In this document: in pieces, positions 13,157-22,178 of the stretch
Numbering within the stretch: position 1 is the stretch's first letter
How the letters are laid out: the number at the start of each line of letters is the position of its first letter
Assembly: GCA_963826695.1 (NCBI GenBank)
Contig: CAWGXZ010000003.1
Location: 248,001 to 312,000 of the forward strand
DNA length: 64,000 bases
Source of the DNA: CAWGXZ01 sp963826695
GTDB lineage: Bacteria > Pseudomonadota > Gammaproteobacteria > Burkholderiales > Burkholderiaceae_C
Direction of reading: 5' to 3'
Translations under genes and position numbers: made by a program
The notes under the pieces: generated by a model
Databases searched by the model: none
Told to the model about the DNA's origin: nothing
What the model saw: the letters and a program-made list of their open reading frames with translations, nothing else

Positions 13157-14954
13157 TCACTCCCACCCATAGGTCTTGATCAGCGCGGTTGCGATCTCAC
13201 CGTGCAGATCGCTGTTGTCGCTGTTGATCAGCACGGCGTACCCCGACTTCTTGCCCGGGTAGCCGCGGAACTGGCCGGTGAAGCCGGCATTCGCACCGTT
13301 GTGCCAGAACCAGGCGCTGTCCTGGCCGATGTTGCCGCTCGGCATGCCGAGCGAGTGATTCAGCATCTGCTGGGTCCGCGTCGCGTCGAGCACGGTCTGC
13401 GAGCCGACCACGCCGCCCTGGTTGATGGCGATGACGAAGCGGCACAGGTCGCCCGCGGTGGTGTAGAGGCCCGCCGCAGCGCCTTCCGGGTAGCGGTTGC
13501 GCTTGCCCGCGATGACTTCGCCGCTCGCGTTGTGCCCCGCCGCCGCCGGGCCGCTGTGCGCTGGCGCGCTGAGCGTGAAGGTCGACTTGCTCATGCGCAT
13601 CGGCGCCAGCACGTGGGCCTGCATCCAGTCGGCGAACAGCACGCCACGCTGCTGCTGCAGCAGCTGCATCATCAGGACGAAGCCTTCGCCGGAATAGGCG
13701 CCGTCGGCCATCGAGCCCGGGTCGTAGGTCAGCTCGACGCGGTGCGAGTTGACGCTCACGCCGGCGCGATCGGATTTGCCGTTGAGCACTTCCTTGACCG
13801 TCGGCACGCCGACGCCGGCCACGTTGGCATAGCCGGCGAAACCGCCACCACCGCCGGCAGCGAAGCCGGAGCACGCATCGGTCGGGTTGGTCGCACCGCG
13901 TCCGATGATGCCGCCGCGGTGCTGCAACAGCCGCCGCAGGTTGACCTTCGCCGCCCACGACGACGGCGCACAGGCGCGGCGCGGCAAGGTCCAGCCGAGC
14001 TTCGGGTTGACGTTCTCGTCGAGCCCGATCAGGTTGTCCTGCACCAGCTGCAGGAAGCCCACCGCGGCGACCGGCTTGCTGCACGAGGCCGCCTGGAACA
14101 CGGTGTCGGCGTGGACATGGTCGGCGCTGCCTTTTTCGACGCGGCCGTAGGTCGTCGCCCACGCCACCTGGTTGTTGAGCACCACCGCAACGCTGGCGCC
14201 GGGCACCTTGTGCGCCGCCATGCGGTCCCAGATGCTTTGCCATTGGCCGCCGACCTGCACGATGCGGCCCTCGAACTGGCGCAGCAGGTCGTTGGGTGCC
14301 GCCGTCTTCGGCGTGTTGGTGACGATCGACCAGCCGTTGCCGAATTCGAAATTGACGTGGTCGACGCGGAAGTTGGCACCGATCGCGCCCATCTGCGCAT
14401 AGCACTCGTCGGGAATGCGTCGCGCGAAATAGCGGTCGTGCGCCAGGATGACGAACCCGCCACCGGGCGTGAAGGCCACACGCTGCGCCGGCCGCAGCCC
14501 CTGCGCGAAGTTGCACAGCAGCTGATAGCACTCGTCGTCGATGTTGCGGCAATAGGAGCGACTTGCCGGCGAGGATCGCCCAGCGGTTGCCGCCGGCGTG
14601 CGGGAACGCGATGCAGGTCGGTCGCGCACCGGCGTTCCACAGGCTGCCCAGGCTGTCGTAGCACTCGTCCGGGATGCCGCGGGCAAAGTAGGTCTTGTCG
14701 GTGACCACCACCCAACGGTTGCCGCCCTCGGGGGGAAACGCCACCACCCGGATCCTGTGGCCGGCCTGGCGCAGCTCGCCGAGCTTGGCGTAGCACTCGT
14801 CGGGGATGCCGCGCGCAGCGAGCCCGCTGTCGGTGACGAGGACCCAGCCGCCCGACGGCGTGAAGGCAAAGGCCTGCACGCCGGCCGGGCCCATCTGCTG
14901 GAGCGTCTGGTGCGCCTCGTCGGGGATGTTGCGGTTGAAGCAGGTGAAGGCCAT
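13157..14954 (-). CDS. Serine hydrolase (class C beta-lactamase fold) with N-terminal polyglycine-hydrolase-like repeats (one frame break)
   Basis: ATG 14954 follows AAGGAG at ideal spacing; about 599 residues. The first 230 hold at least five repeats of about 45 residues, each carrying an (I)PDECY-type motif (NIPDEAHQTL, GIPDECYAKL, GIPDECYDSL, NIDDECYQLL, RIPDECYAQM) followed by a VAFxPxGGWVxVTD-like strand. From about residue 245 a penicillin-binding/beta-lactamase domain follows: SxxK in AASCSKPVAAVGF, the tyrosine of GAYSGEGF, and HNG in FWHNGANAGF standing for the KTG-type triad. A +1 break near 14565 lies between the third and fourth repeats. No signal peptide is evident. Repeats of this kind (polyglycine-hydrolase structural repeat / BTRD1) occur on fungal polyglycine hydrolases with the same architecture; the bacterial substrate is unknown. 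Confidence 0.8.
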
Positions 14955-15220
14955 GGAGCGCTCCTTGACATGGCGCTGGTCGGGTGGCGGGGGTTCGCCG
15001 TCCGCGATTGCGCCAGGGGAGCCTACTGCCGCCCGCCGTGCCTGCATACCCCAACGGCAAGGGAGCGCGTCGCCGCCGGCGGCCGCGGCAAGTCGCCGGC
15101 GTTCGCCGTCCCTCCGGGCTGCGACGCTCCCCGCGCAGGCCCGGATTGCGCACCGCGCTGCACCACGCCGGACGACGCGCCGAATATCATCGACCCCACC
15201 CTGACGCGCGGACCCGGCCG

Positions 15221-15904
15221 ATGATTACCCTGCACCACTGCATGAGCGCGCGGTCGTTTCGCGTGCTCTGGATGCTGGAGGAACTCGAGGCGCCCTACAC
15301 GCTGAAGATGCTGCCGTTCCCGCCGCGGGCGATGCAGCGCGACTACCTGCAGGTCAACCCGCTCGGCACCATTCCGGCGCTGTTCGACGGCGAGGTGCAG
15401 ATGACCGAATCGGCAGCGATCTGCCAGTACCTGGCGGTGCGGTTCGCGCCGACGCCGCTGAACGTCGAGCCGCATGAACCCGGCTTCGGCGCCTTTCTCA
15501 ACTGGCTGCACTTCGGCGAGGCCACGCTGACGGTGCCGCAGACGCTGGTGCTGCGCTACGGCCGCTTCGAACCGCCGAACCGGCGCCTGCCGCAGGTGGC
15601 CGACGACTACGGCAAGTGGTTCATTGCCCGGCTGCGGACGATCGAGGCGCTGCTCGCGACGCAGCCGACCCTCTGTGCCGGCCGGTTCACCGCGGCGGAC
15701 GTGTCGGTCGGCTATGCATTGATGCTGGCCGGGCATCTGTCGCTCGACGCCCGCTTCGGCCCGGCGGTCGCCGCCTACTGGGAGCGGCTGCGCAACCGCG
15801 ACGCCTTCCGGCGCGCGCTCGACGTGCAGCACCGCAGCGCGGTCGAGCAGGGCGTCTCGACCGTCCCCGCGCCCGACACGCTGCCACCTGGAGACCCCGC
15901 GTGA
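15221..15904 (+). CDS. Glutathione S-transferase family protein
   Basis: 227 residues from ATG 15221 (MITLHHCMSARSFRVLWMLE). The N-terminal thioredoxin fold shows the catalytic-type serine near residue 9, the cis-proline in LGTIPALFD and the glutathione-contacting ESAAI. A helical C-terminal domain follows (GAFLNWLHFGEATLTVPQ; AGRFTAADVSVGYAL). The length is normal for cytosolic GSTs. Its TGA overlaps the GTG start of the acyl-CoA synthetase gene, so the two are translationally coupled. The substrate is not readable; a role in detoxifying an electrophilic intermediate of the coupled CoA-ester pathway is inference. Confidence 0.88.
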   Translation: MITLHHCMSARSFRVLWMLEELEAPYTLKMLPFPPRAMQRDYLQVNPLGTIPALFDGEVQMTESAAICQYLAVRFAPTPLNVEPHEPGFGAFLNWLHFGEATLTVPQTLVLRYGRFEPPNRRLPQVADDYGKWFIARLRTIEALLATQPTLCAGRFTAADVSVGYALMLAGHLSLDARFGPAVAAYWERLRNRDAFRRALDVQHRSAVEQGVSTVPAPDTLPPGDPA

Positions 15905-17538
15905 TCCGCATCGACGACCGCACCACGCTCGGCGATGCCCTCTTCGCCGCAGCCGACCGCTATGGCGATCTGCCGCTGCTGGCGGCACCCGCCAACCCGG
16001 CACGGGCCTACCACCCGGCCGGTGTCGAGTTCAGCTTCGCTGCCGCGGCGAGCCGCGTGCGCGAACTCATGCAGCGCTACGCCGAGGCCGGCTACGGCAC
16101 CGGCCACCGCATCGGCCTGCTGCTGGAAAGCCGGCCCGAGCACATGCTGCACAAGCTGGCGATGAACGCGCTGGGCGTCTGCTGCGTGCCGATCAATCCC
16201 GACTACCGGGCGCGCGAGCTGGCCTACCTGATCGACCATGCGAAGGTCGACCTGGTCGTCGTGCTCGCCGCGCGCCGCGGGCAGCTCGATGCCGCCCTGG
16301 CCGAGGCCGGGCACCGGCCGGCGGTGGTCGCGTTCGAGGACTTCGACGGCGGCGTGCCGGCCGCCGCGCGCGCCGCCGAAGGCGGCACGCCGACTTCGGA
16401 AACACCCGCCAGCATCCTCTACACCTCGGGCACCACCGGGCGCCCGAAGGGCTGCGTGCTGTCGCACCGCTACGAGCTGGCGGCCGGCGAGGCCTACGCG
16501 ACGCGGGGCGGGCTGGCGTCGATCGCCGGCCCGGGCGAGGACCGGCTCTACAACCCGCTGCCGCTGTTCCACGTCAACGCATCGATCCTGTCGTTCTACT
16601 GCATGCTGCTCACCGGCAACTGCCAGGTGCAGACCGACCGCTTCCAGCCGAGCCGCTTCTGGAGCGAGGTGCGGCAGTCGCGGGCGACGATCGTCCACTA
16701 CCTCGGCGTCGTCATTCCGATGCTGCTGAACCAGCCGGCGAGCGCCGCAGACCGCGAGCACCGGGTGCGCTTCGGCTTCGGCGCCGGGGTCGAGCCGCAG
16801 CTGCACGCGGTGTTCGAGCAGCGCTTCGGCTTTCCGCTGCTCGAGCTGTGGGGCATGACCGAGATGGTCCGCGCGCTGACCGACAACATGCCGCCGCGGC
16901 AGGTCGGCAGCCGCGCCTTCGGGCGTGCGGTGCCGGGTGTCGAGGGCCGCGTCGTCGACGATCTCGACCGCGAGCTGCCCGACGGCACACCGGGCGAGTT
17001 GGTGATCCGTCATTCCGGGGCGACACCGCGCAAGGACTTTTTCTCCGGCTACCTCGACGACCCGGCCGCGACCGAGGCCGCCTGGCGCAGCGGCTGGTTC
17101 CATACCGGCGACATCGTCACCCGCGACGCGAGCGGCATGTTCCGCTTCGTCGACCGGCGCAAGAACATCATCCGCCGCTCGGGCGAGAACATCGCCGCCG
17201 CCGAGGTCGAGGCGTTGCTGCAGACGCATCCGCGCGTCGCGCAGGTGGCGGTGATGGCATTGCCCGACGAGGTGCGCGAGGAGGAAGTGCTCGCCTGCGT
17301 CGTGCCGAAGCAGGCGCCGGCCGATGCGGCCGGTCGCGAGCAACTGGCGCGCGAGCTGTTCGACTTCTGCCACGCCAACCTGGCGTACTACAAGGCGCCG
17401 GGCTATCTGTGGCTCGCCGAAAGCATCCCGACGACCGCGACGCAGAAGATCCAGAAGCACGCGATCTTCGCCACCGAGGTCGACCCTCGGCAGTTGCCCG
17501 GGATGATCGACCTGCGCCACTTGAAGAAGCGCGGATAA
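15901..17538 (+). CDS. AMP-dependent acyl-CoA synthetase/ligase
   Basis: GTG 15901 overlaps the GST stop (GTGA), giving 545 residues. Adenylate-forming motifs are all present: the P-loop-like SILYTSGTTGRPKG near residue 175, LELWGMTEM near residue 317, GWFHTGDIV, and RRKNIIRRSGENIAAAEVE in the mobile C-terminal domain. The hinge and the C-terminal lysine (TATQKIQKHAIF) are there too, so the enzyme should be active. It joins a carboxylic acid to CoA through an acyl-adenylate. It resembles the carnitine/crotonobetaine-CoA ligase-like branch, but the substrate cannot be read. Next, on the other strand, is an HMG-CoA reductase, which hints at branched or isoprenoid-derived acids. Confidence 0.9.
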   Translation: MIRIDDRTTLGDALFAAADRYGDLPLLAAPANPARAYHPAGVEFSFAAAASRVRELMQRYAEAGYGTGHRIGLLLESRPEHMLHKLAMNALGVCCVPINPDYRARELAYLIDHAKVDLVVVLAARRGQLDAALAEAGHRPAVVAFEDFDGGVPAAARAAEGGTPTSETPASILYTSGTTGRPKGCVLSHRYELAAGEAYATRGGLASIAGPGEDRLYNPLPLFHVNASILSFYCMLLTGNCQVQTDRFQPSRFWSEVRQSRATIVHYLGVVIPMLLNQPASAADREHRVRFGFGAGVEPQLHAVFEQRFGFPLLELWGMTEMVRALTDNMPPRQVGSRAFGRAVPGVEGRVVDDLDRELPDGTPGELVIRHSGATPRKDFFSGYLDDPAATEAAWRSGWFHTGDIVTRDASGMFRFVDRRKNIIRRSGENIAAAEVEALLQTHPRVAQVAVMALPDEVREEEVLACVVPKQAPADAAGREQLARELFDFCHANLAYYKAPGYLWLAESIPTTATQKIQKHAIFATEVDPRQLPGMIDLRHLKKRG

Positions 17539-17633
17539 GCGGCAGGCACCGCGCGTTTCCGGTCGGGCGAGGCCAGGGCGCCGCAGCCCTGCCTGCCTGC
17601 CAGCCGGCGACGGTCGCGGCTGCCCGCGTGCGC

Positions 17634-18920
17634 TCAGCTGCCGCGCAACTCCGCAAGCAGGGCGATCGCCCGGTCGGTACGCACGTCCTTCTCGGCAGCC
17701 ATCTGCCGCGCGATGCGGTCGACCTCGTCGCCGACCGCGCCCGCGACCAGGGCGATGTTGCGCGCATGCAGCGCCATGTGGCCGCGCTGGATGCCTTCGG
17801 TCGCCAGGGCGCGAAGCGCGCCGAGGTTCTGCGCCAGCCCGACGGCGACGGCGATCTCGCCCAGCTCCTGCGCCGAGGTCACGCCGAGGATCTTCAGCGC
17901 CAGCCGCGCCAGCGGATGGGTCTTGGTCGCGCCGCCGACCAGGCCGACGGGCATCGGCATCTCGATCGTGCCGACCAGGGCACCGGCGTTGTCCTTCTCC
18001 CAGACCGTCAGCGAGGTGTACCGGCCGCTGCGGCAGGCATAGGCGTGCGCGCCGGCTTCGACGGCACGCCAGTCGTTGCCGGTGGCGACGACCACCGGGT
18101 CGATGCCGTTCATGATGCCCTTGTTGTGCGTCGCTGCCCGGTACGGGTCGACGGCGGCAAAGGTGTAGGCGTCGAGCACGCCTTCGACGATTTCTGCGCC
18201 GGGGCGCTCGGCGGTCGTCAGCGCCTCGGGCGTGATGCGCACGCGGGCGCGCGCCAGTCGCAGGTCGGCCAGGTTCGACAGGATGCGCAGCCGCACCGTG
18301 CCGCCGGTGATCTGCTCGACCAGCGGCGACACCGACTCGGCCATCGTGTTGACGGTGTTCGCGCCCATCGCATCGCGCACATCGACGATCAGGTGCATGA
18401 CGACCATCGCGCCGCGTGGCGTGTCCGGGAAGACATGCACCTCGATGTCGCGGCAGCCGCCGCCCAGGCCGATCAGCACCCGGTCGCGTTCGTTGGCAAC
18501 CGCCAGGATGCGCTCGCGATTCTTCAGCAGGGCCTGCCGCGCACCGTAGGGATCGCCAACGCCGAGCAGCTGCACCTGCGCGCGCATCAGCGGTGCGGTG
18601 CTCGAGGTTTCGAAGCCGCCGCAGTCGCGCGCCAGCTTGGCCATGAACGAGGCGGCAGCCACCACCGAAGGCTCCTCGACCACCATCGGAACCAGCACGT
18701 CGCGGCCGTTGACCTGGAAGTTGGCCGCAACGCCGAAGGGCAGCTCGAAGGTGCCGACGACGTTCTCGATCATGCCGTCGGCCAGCGCCAGCGGCAGGGC
18801 GCCGGGTCGGGCGAGGAGGGCGATGTCCTCGGCACTCAGCGAAGCAGCGGCGGCGAGTTGCTGCAGTCGTTCGGCAGGGGCCAGCGTTCGGAAGGCGGGC
18901 AGTCGTGAATCGGTGGTCAT
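17634..18920 (-). CDS. mvaA: Hydroxymethylglutaryl-CoA reductase, class II (degradative type)
   Basis: 428 residues, the same length as the Pseudomonas mevalonii enzyme. The catalytic residues fall at the same numbers as in that enzyme: Glu83 (VEEPSVVAAASF), Lys267 (HNKGIMNGID), Asp283 (VATGNDWRA) and His381 (QRGHMALHARN). The dinucleotide-binding segment DAMGANTVNTM sits at 183-193. Class II enzymes are soluble and usually NAD-dependent, oxidising mevalonate to HMG-CoA in mevalonate catabolism, though the reaction is reversible. No other mevalonate gene or HMG-CoA lyase lies in the window. It converges on the acyl-CoA synthetase gene. A perfect 9-bp inverted repeat (18965-18988) lies 45 bp upstream of the start. 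Confidence 0.93.
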   Translation of the reverse strand: MTTDSRLPAFRTLAPAERLQQLAAAASLSAEDIALLARPGALPLALADGMIENVVGTFELPFGVAANFQVNGRDVLVPMVVEEPSVVAAASFMAKLARDCGGFETSSTAPLMRAQVQLLGVGDPYGARQALLKNRERILAVANERDRVLIGLGGGCRDIEVHVFPDTPRGAMVVMHLIVDVRDAMGANTVNTMAESVSPLVEQITGGTVRLRILSNLADLRLARARVRITPEALTTAERPGAEIVEGVLDAYTFAAVDPYRAATHNKGIMNGIDPVVVATGNDWRAVEAGAHAYACRSGRYTSLTVWEKDNAGALVGTIEMPMPVGLVGGATKTHPLARLALKILGVTSAQELGEIAVAVGLAQNLGALRALATEGIQRGHMALHARNIALVAGAVGDEVDRIARQMAAEKDVRTDRAIALLAELRGS

Positions 18921-18964
18921 GGTTGTCTCCGGCAGGTGGGCCGTGACGCTGAAGCAGGTGCAGC

Positions 18965-18988
18965 GGGTTGCGCAATCGCGCGCAACCC
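18965..18988. promoter_or_regulatory. Inverted repeat upstream of mvaA, candidate operator
   Basis: GGGTTGCGC (18965-18973) and its exact complement GCGCAACCC (18980-18988) are separated by six bases. The site lies 45 bp upstream of the HMG-CoA reductase ATG, where a repressor or activator could bind. The rest of the 18921-19319 gap, about 400 bases, contains no gene I recognise, only a short GTACGCGTAC palindrome near 19088. Confidence 0.35.
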
Positions 18989-19319
18989 ACGCGTACTCGC
19001 GTCACAGGTCCGGTGTGGACAGATCGGTGCCACCGTGCCGGCAAGGAGCCTTGCGACGACGGGGCGCCCCCGCCGCTTCTGCGGCGGCTGGTGGGGGTAC
19101 GCGTACTGTAGTTCGCGCAGCCACCAGGGCGCGGCCGGCAATGCACTGCATGGGATCGCTGCGCAGCGAGACCTGCCTCCCGCGTCGGCCGCAGGGCAAT
19201 GAAGGGGGGAAAATCCACGCTTCAAAGCCGATCGTTCGGCACGTCAACCCCTAGTCTCGTGCCTGCTCGGCGCATTCCGCCCGGGATGCCGTACCGACTC
19301 CAACCCGAATTCGCCCTCC

Positions 19320-21482
19320 TTGAACTTCCTCACACCGAGTTACGACCTGCGGGTGGTTGTCGCGTCGATCCTGGTTGCGTCCATGGCGTCGTATGTGGCC
19401 ATCGACCTGGCCGAGCGCGTCCGCGGCCAGGATCGCCGCGTTGCACTGGCCTGGTGGGCCGGAGGTTCGCTGGCACTCGGCACGGGTATCTGGTCGATGC
19501 ATTTCATCGGCATGCTGGCGTATTCGCTGCCGATCGCGATCGGCTACACCCATCTGCTGACCTTCGTCTCCTGGGTGGCGGCGGTCGGGGTGTCCGGCGT
19601 CGCTCTGTGGGGGGCCAGCGTCGGGCGGCTGAGCGCTGCACGGCTTCTTGCCGGATCGGCGGCGATGGCCGCGGGCATCTGCGCCATGCACTACACCGGC
19701 ATGGCCGCCATCGATGTCGCTCCGGGCATCGTCTGGGACCGATGGCTGGTCGCAGCCTCGGTCGCCATTGCCTTCGGCGCGTCGGCGGCTGCGCTGCTGA
19801 TCTTCTTCGGCCTGCAACGCCTTGCGGGACGCGAGCGGGGCTTCCTGCTGCTGGGGCTGAGGCTCGCGGCGGCGGCGACGATGGGAATGGCCATCAGCGG
19901 CATGCACTACACCGCCATGGCAGCGGCGAACTTTCCGCTCGATGCGGTCTGCCGCAGTGCGGGGCAGCTGGGGGGCCAGGGACTCGGTGTGCTGGTGCTG
20001 GTGGCCACGGTGCTGATCCTCGGGCTGACCTTGTTCACCTCGCTGCTCGACTCGCGGATGCGCGACAAGACGACCCGGCTTGCCGACTCGTTGATGGTCG
20101 CGAACGAGGAACTGCAGCGCCGCGCACTGCACGACGCACTGACCGGGTTGCCCAACCGGCTGTTGTTCCAGGACCGTCTCGACCATGCGATTGCACGCTG
20201 CCGGCGTGACGCCGTCCGCTGCGGCGAGCGCCACGCCGAGCGGGTCGCCGTCATGTTCATCGACCTCGACGGCTTCAAGCCGGTCAACGATTCGTTCGGC
20301 CATGCCTTCGGCGACCTGCTGTTGAAGGAAGCCGCCGTCCGGATGCGCGCCGGCGCCCGCGAAAGCGACACCTTCGCGCGCATCGGCGGCGACGAGTTCG
20401 TGCTGCTCGCAGAAGGCATCTTCAGCACCGAAGACGCACTCCAGGGCGCGCGGCGCCTGATCCAGTCGATCGCCTCGCCGTTCCAGATCGAGCGGCGCGA
20501 GGTCTCGATCTCGTGCTCGGTCGGCATTGCCGTGTTCCCCGACCACGGAGCGGCCGAGAAGCTGGTCGCACGTGCCGACGCCGCCATGTACGCGGCCAAG
20601 CAGGCCGGCGGCTCGCGTTACATGCTCTACGAGCTGAGCATGGAAAGCGATGCGCGCGAGCAGGTCGAACTGCAGGGCGACTTGCGCAGCGCCATCGCCA
20701 ACGGCGAACTCGAGCTGCACTACCAGCCGAAGGTCAACGGCCGTCTCGCCGAGATCGACAGTGTCGAGGCGCTGCTGCGCTGGCACCACCCGACACGTGG
20801 CGCGGTGTCGCCGGCCGTGTTCATCCCGGTGGCGGAACGATTCGGCCTGATCGTCAGCGTCGGCAACTGGGTCATCGAGGAGGCGTGTCGCCAGCTGCGG
20901 GCCTGGGCCGACGACGGCGTCAAGACACGCGTCGCGATCAACATTTCACCGCACCAGCTGCGCCAGCGCGACCTCGTCGAGCGCATCGAGGCGGCTCTCG
21001 AGCGCCACGGCATCGAGCCGGCGCAGCTGATGTGCGAGATCACCGAGTCGGTCGCCATGGACGACGTGGGCGAAACCCAGCGCACCTTCGACGGCCTGGC
21101 GCAGGCCGGGGTGTTCCTGTCGATCGATGACTTCGGCACCGGCTACTCGAGCCTGAGCTACCTGCGGCAGCTGCCGGCCCGGCAGCTGAAGATCGACCGC
21201 AGCTTCATCAAGGACCTGGCAACCAGCGTCGATGCCCGGGCGGTCGTCGACGCCGTCATTCGCCTGTCGCATGCGCTCGGCCTGCAGGTCGTCGCCGAAG
21301 GCGTCGAAACGGCAGTCCAGCGCGACGTGCTCCTCGAACTCGAGTGCGACGAGTTGCAGGGCTACTTCTTCGCAAGGCCGATGTCCGCGGCCTCGCTGCT
21401 CGGCTGGGCGAAGGGCGAGCGCCCTGCGGGCTCTATCGGCTTCTCAGCAGCGTCGCTGGTCGGGGCCATGGTGCCGGCTTAG
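19320..21482 (+). CDS. MHYT-GGDEF-EAL membrane protein (c-di-GMP turnover)
   Basis: About 720 residues from TTG 19320. Seven hydrophobic helices span residues 1-240 with MHYT-type repeats (SMHFIGML, AMHYTGMAA, GMHYTAMAA), a proposed sensor of gases through bound copper. The GGDEF domain follows (RIGGDEFVLL) and has the inhibitory-site RESD five residues ahead of GGDEF, so the cyclase looks intact. The EAL domain is also intact (VEALLRWHH, EITESV, DDFGTGYSS, LKIDRSF, EGVE). It may therefore both make and break cyclic di-GMP at the inner membrane. The start is uncertain: an ATG at 19286 in another frame would join after one extra base near 19318, matching the errors seen elsewhere. No close neighbour is obviously linked. 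Confidence 0.92.
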   Translation: MNFLTPSYDLRVVVASILVASMASYVAIDLAERVRGQDRRVALAWWAGGSLALGTGIWSMHFIGMLAYSLPIAIGYTHLLTFVSWVAAVGVSGVALWGASVGRLSAARLLAGSAAMAAGICAMHYTGMAAIDVAPGIVWDRWLVAASVAIAFGASAAALLIFFGLQRLAGRERGFLLLGLRLAAAATMGMAISGMHYTAMAAANFPLDAVCRSAGQLGGQGLGVLVLVATVLILGLTLFTSLLDSRMRDKTTRLADSLMVANEELQRRALHDALTGLPNRLLFQDRLDHAIARCRRDAVRCGERHAERVAVMFIDLDGFKPVNDSFGHAFGDLLLKEAAVRMRAGARESDTFARIGGDEFVLLAEGIFSTEDALQGARRLIQSIASPFQIERREVSISCSVGIAVFPDHGAAEKLVARADAAMYAAKQAGGSRYMLYELSMESDAREQVELQGDLRSAIANGELELHYQPKVNGRLAEIDSVEALLRWHHPTRGAVSPAVFIPVAERFGLIVSVGNWVIEEACRQLRAWADDGVKTRVAINISPHQLRQRDLVERIEAALERHGIEPAQLMCEITESVAMDDVGETQRTFDGLAQAGVFLSIDDFGTGYSSLSYLRQLPARQLKIDRSFIKDLATSVDARAVVDAVIRLSHALGLQVVAEGVETAVQRDVLLELECDELQGYFFARPMSAASLLGWAKGERPAGSIGFSAASLVGAMVPA

Positions 21483-21506
21483 CGGGCGCTGGTTCTCATC
21501 GACGGA

Positions 21507-21526
21507 GTTCGCCTCACGCGGCGAAC
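21507..21526. terminator. Hairpin after the MHYT-GGDEF-EAL gene
   Basis: Perfect 7-bp inverted repeat, GTTCGCC and GGCGAAC, with a six-base loop, 24 bases after the stop at 21482 and in the convergent gap before the VOC-family gene. No T-run follows, so termination is plausible but unproven. Confidence 0.35.
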
Positions 21527-21660
21527 GCGTGTCGAATCGACACCGCGCAAAGCCACGCTGCGGCGGCGCGAGGAAGTCATTGCCGAGCGTTCGGGCGCCG
21601 CGTCCGGCGAGAGGAAGCCGATCGGGGCCGTTCGCGAAATCCAGGTCGGACCGGTCGGTC

Positions 21661-22104
21661 TCAGCCCATCGCGATCGGTTCGCCGTTGACCGCCCAGCTG
21701 ACGCCGAAGCGGTCGGTGAGCATGCCGAAGGTCTTGGCCCAGAAGGCCGGCATCATCGGCATCGTCACCCGGCCCCCTTGCGACAGCGCATCGAAGGCGC
21801 CCTGCGCGTCACCCACGGTGTCGAACTGCAGCGCGAGCATGGTGCCCTTCATGCCCTCGTAAGCCATGCCGGGCGGGGTGTCGCCGGCCATCAGCATCGC
21901 CCCGCCCGGCAGTGCCAGACACGCATGCATGATGCCGTCGCCGCCGGGCGGCGCGCCGTCGCTGCAGCCACCCGCCTGCGGCGGCGGCATGTCGGCGTAG
22001 CGCAGCATCGCCAGGGTCGTGGCGCCGAGTGCCTGCTCGTAGAAGGCGAAGGCCTCGCGGGTGTTGCCGTCGAAGCTCAGGTACGGGGTCAGCGTCGTGC
22101 TCAT
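21661..22104 (-). CDS. VOC/PhnB-type glyoxalase-fold protein
   Basis: 147 residues from ATG 22104 (MSTTLTPYLSFDGNTREAFAFYEQALG). The opening, the MLRYADMPP segment, IMHACLALPGGAMLMAGDTP and the C-terminal FGMLTDRFGVSWAVN are those of the PhnB/DUF899-like branch of the vicinal-oxygen-chelate superfamily. Such proteins are often wrongly named 3-demethylubiquinone methyltransferases. It is the last gene of a minus-strand set of four (dienelactone hydrolase, EthD protein, aldehyde dehydrogenase, this protein). Its reaction is unknown; a small-molecule lyase, isomerase or binding role fits the catabolic context. Confidence 0.82.
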   Translation of the reverse strand: MSTTLTPYLSFDGNTREAFAFYEQALGATTLAMLRYADMPPPQAGGCSDGAPPGGDGIMHACLALPGGAMLMAGDTPPGMAYEGMKGTMLALQFDTVGDAQGAFDALSQGGRVTMPMMPAFWAKTFGMLTDRFGVSWAVNGEPIAMG

Positions 22105-22178
22105 GGAGTTCCTCGGTCGGTCGTGCAGGGGTGGAGACTGCGTGGCGTTCGGCCGCGATCGCCCGGACGCGTCGCTTT

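Noticed and set aside
15775..19218. Long minus-strand frame across the acyl-CoA synthetase and HMG-CoA reductase genes
   Set aside because: Its sequence is low-complexity Arg/Ala/Gly with no family match, while the genes in other frames are complete and conserved.
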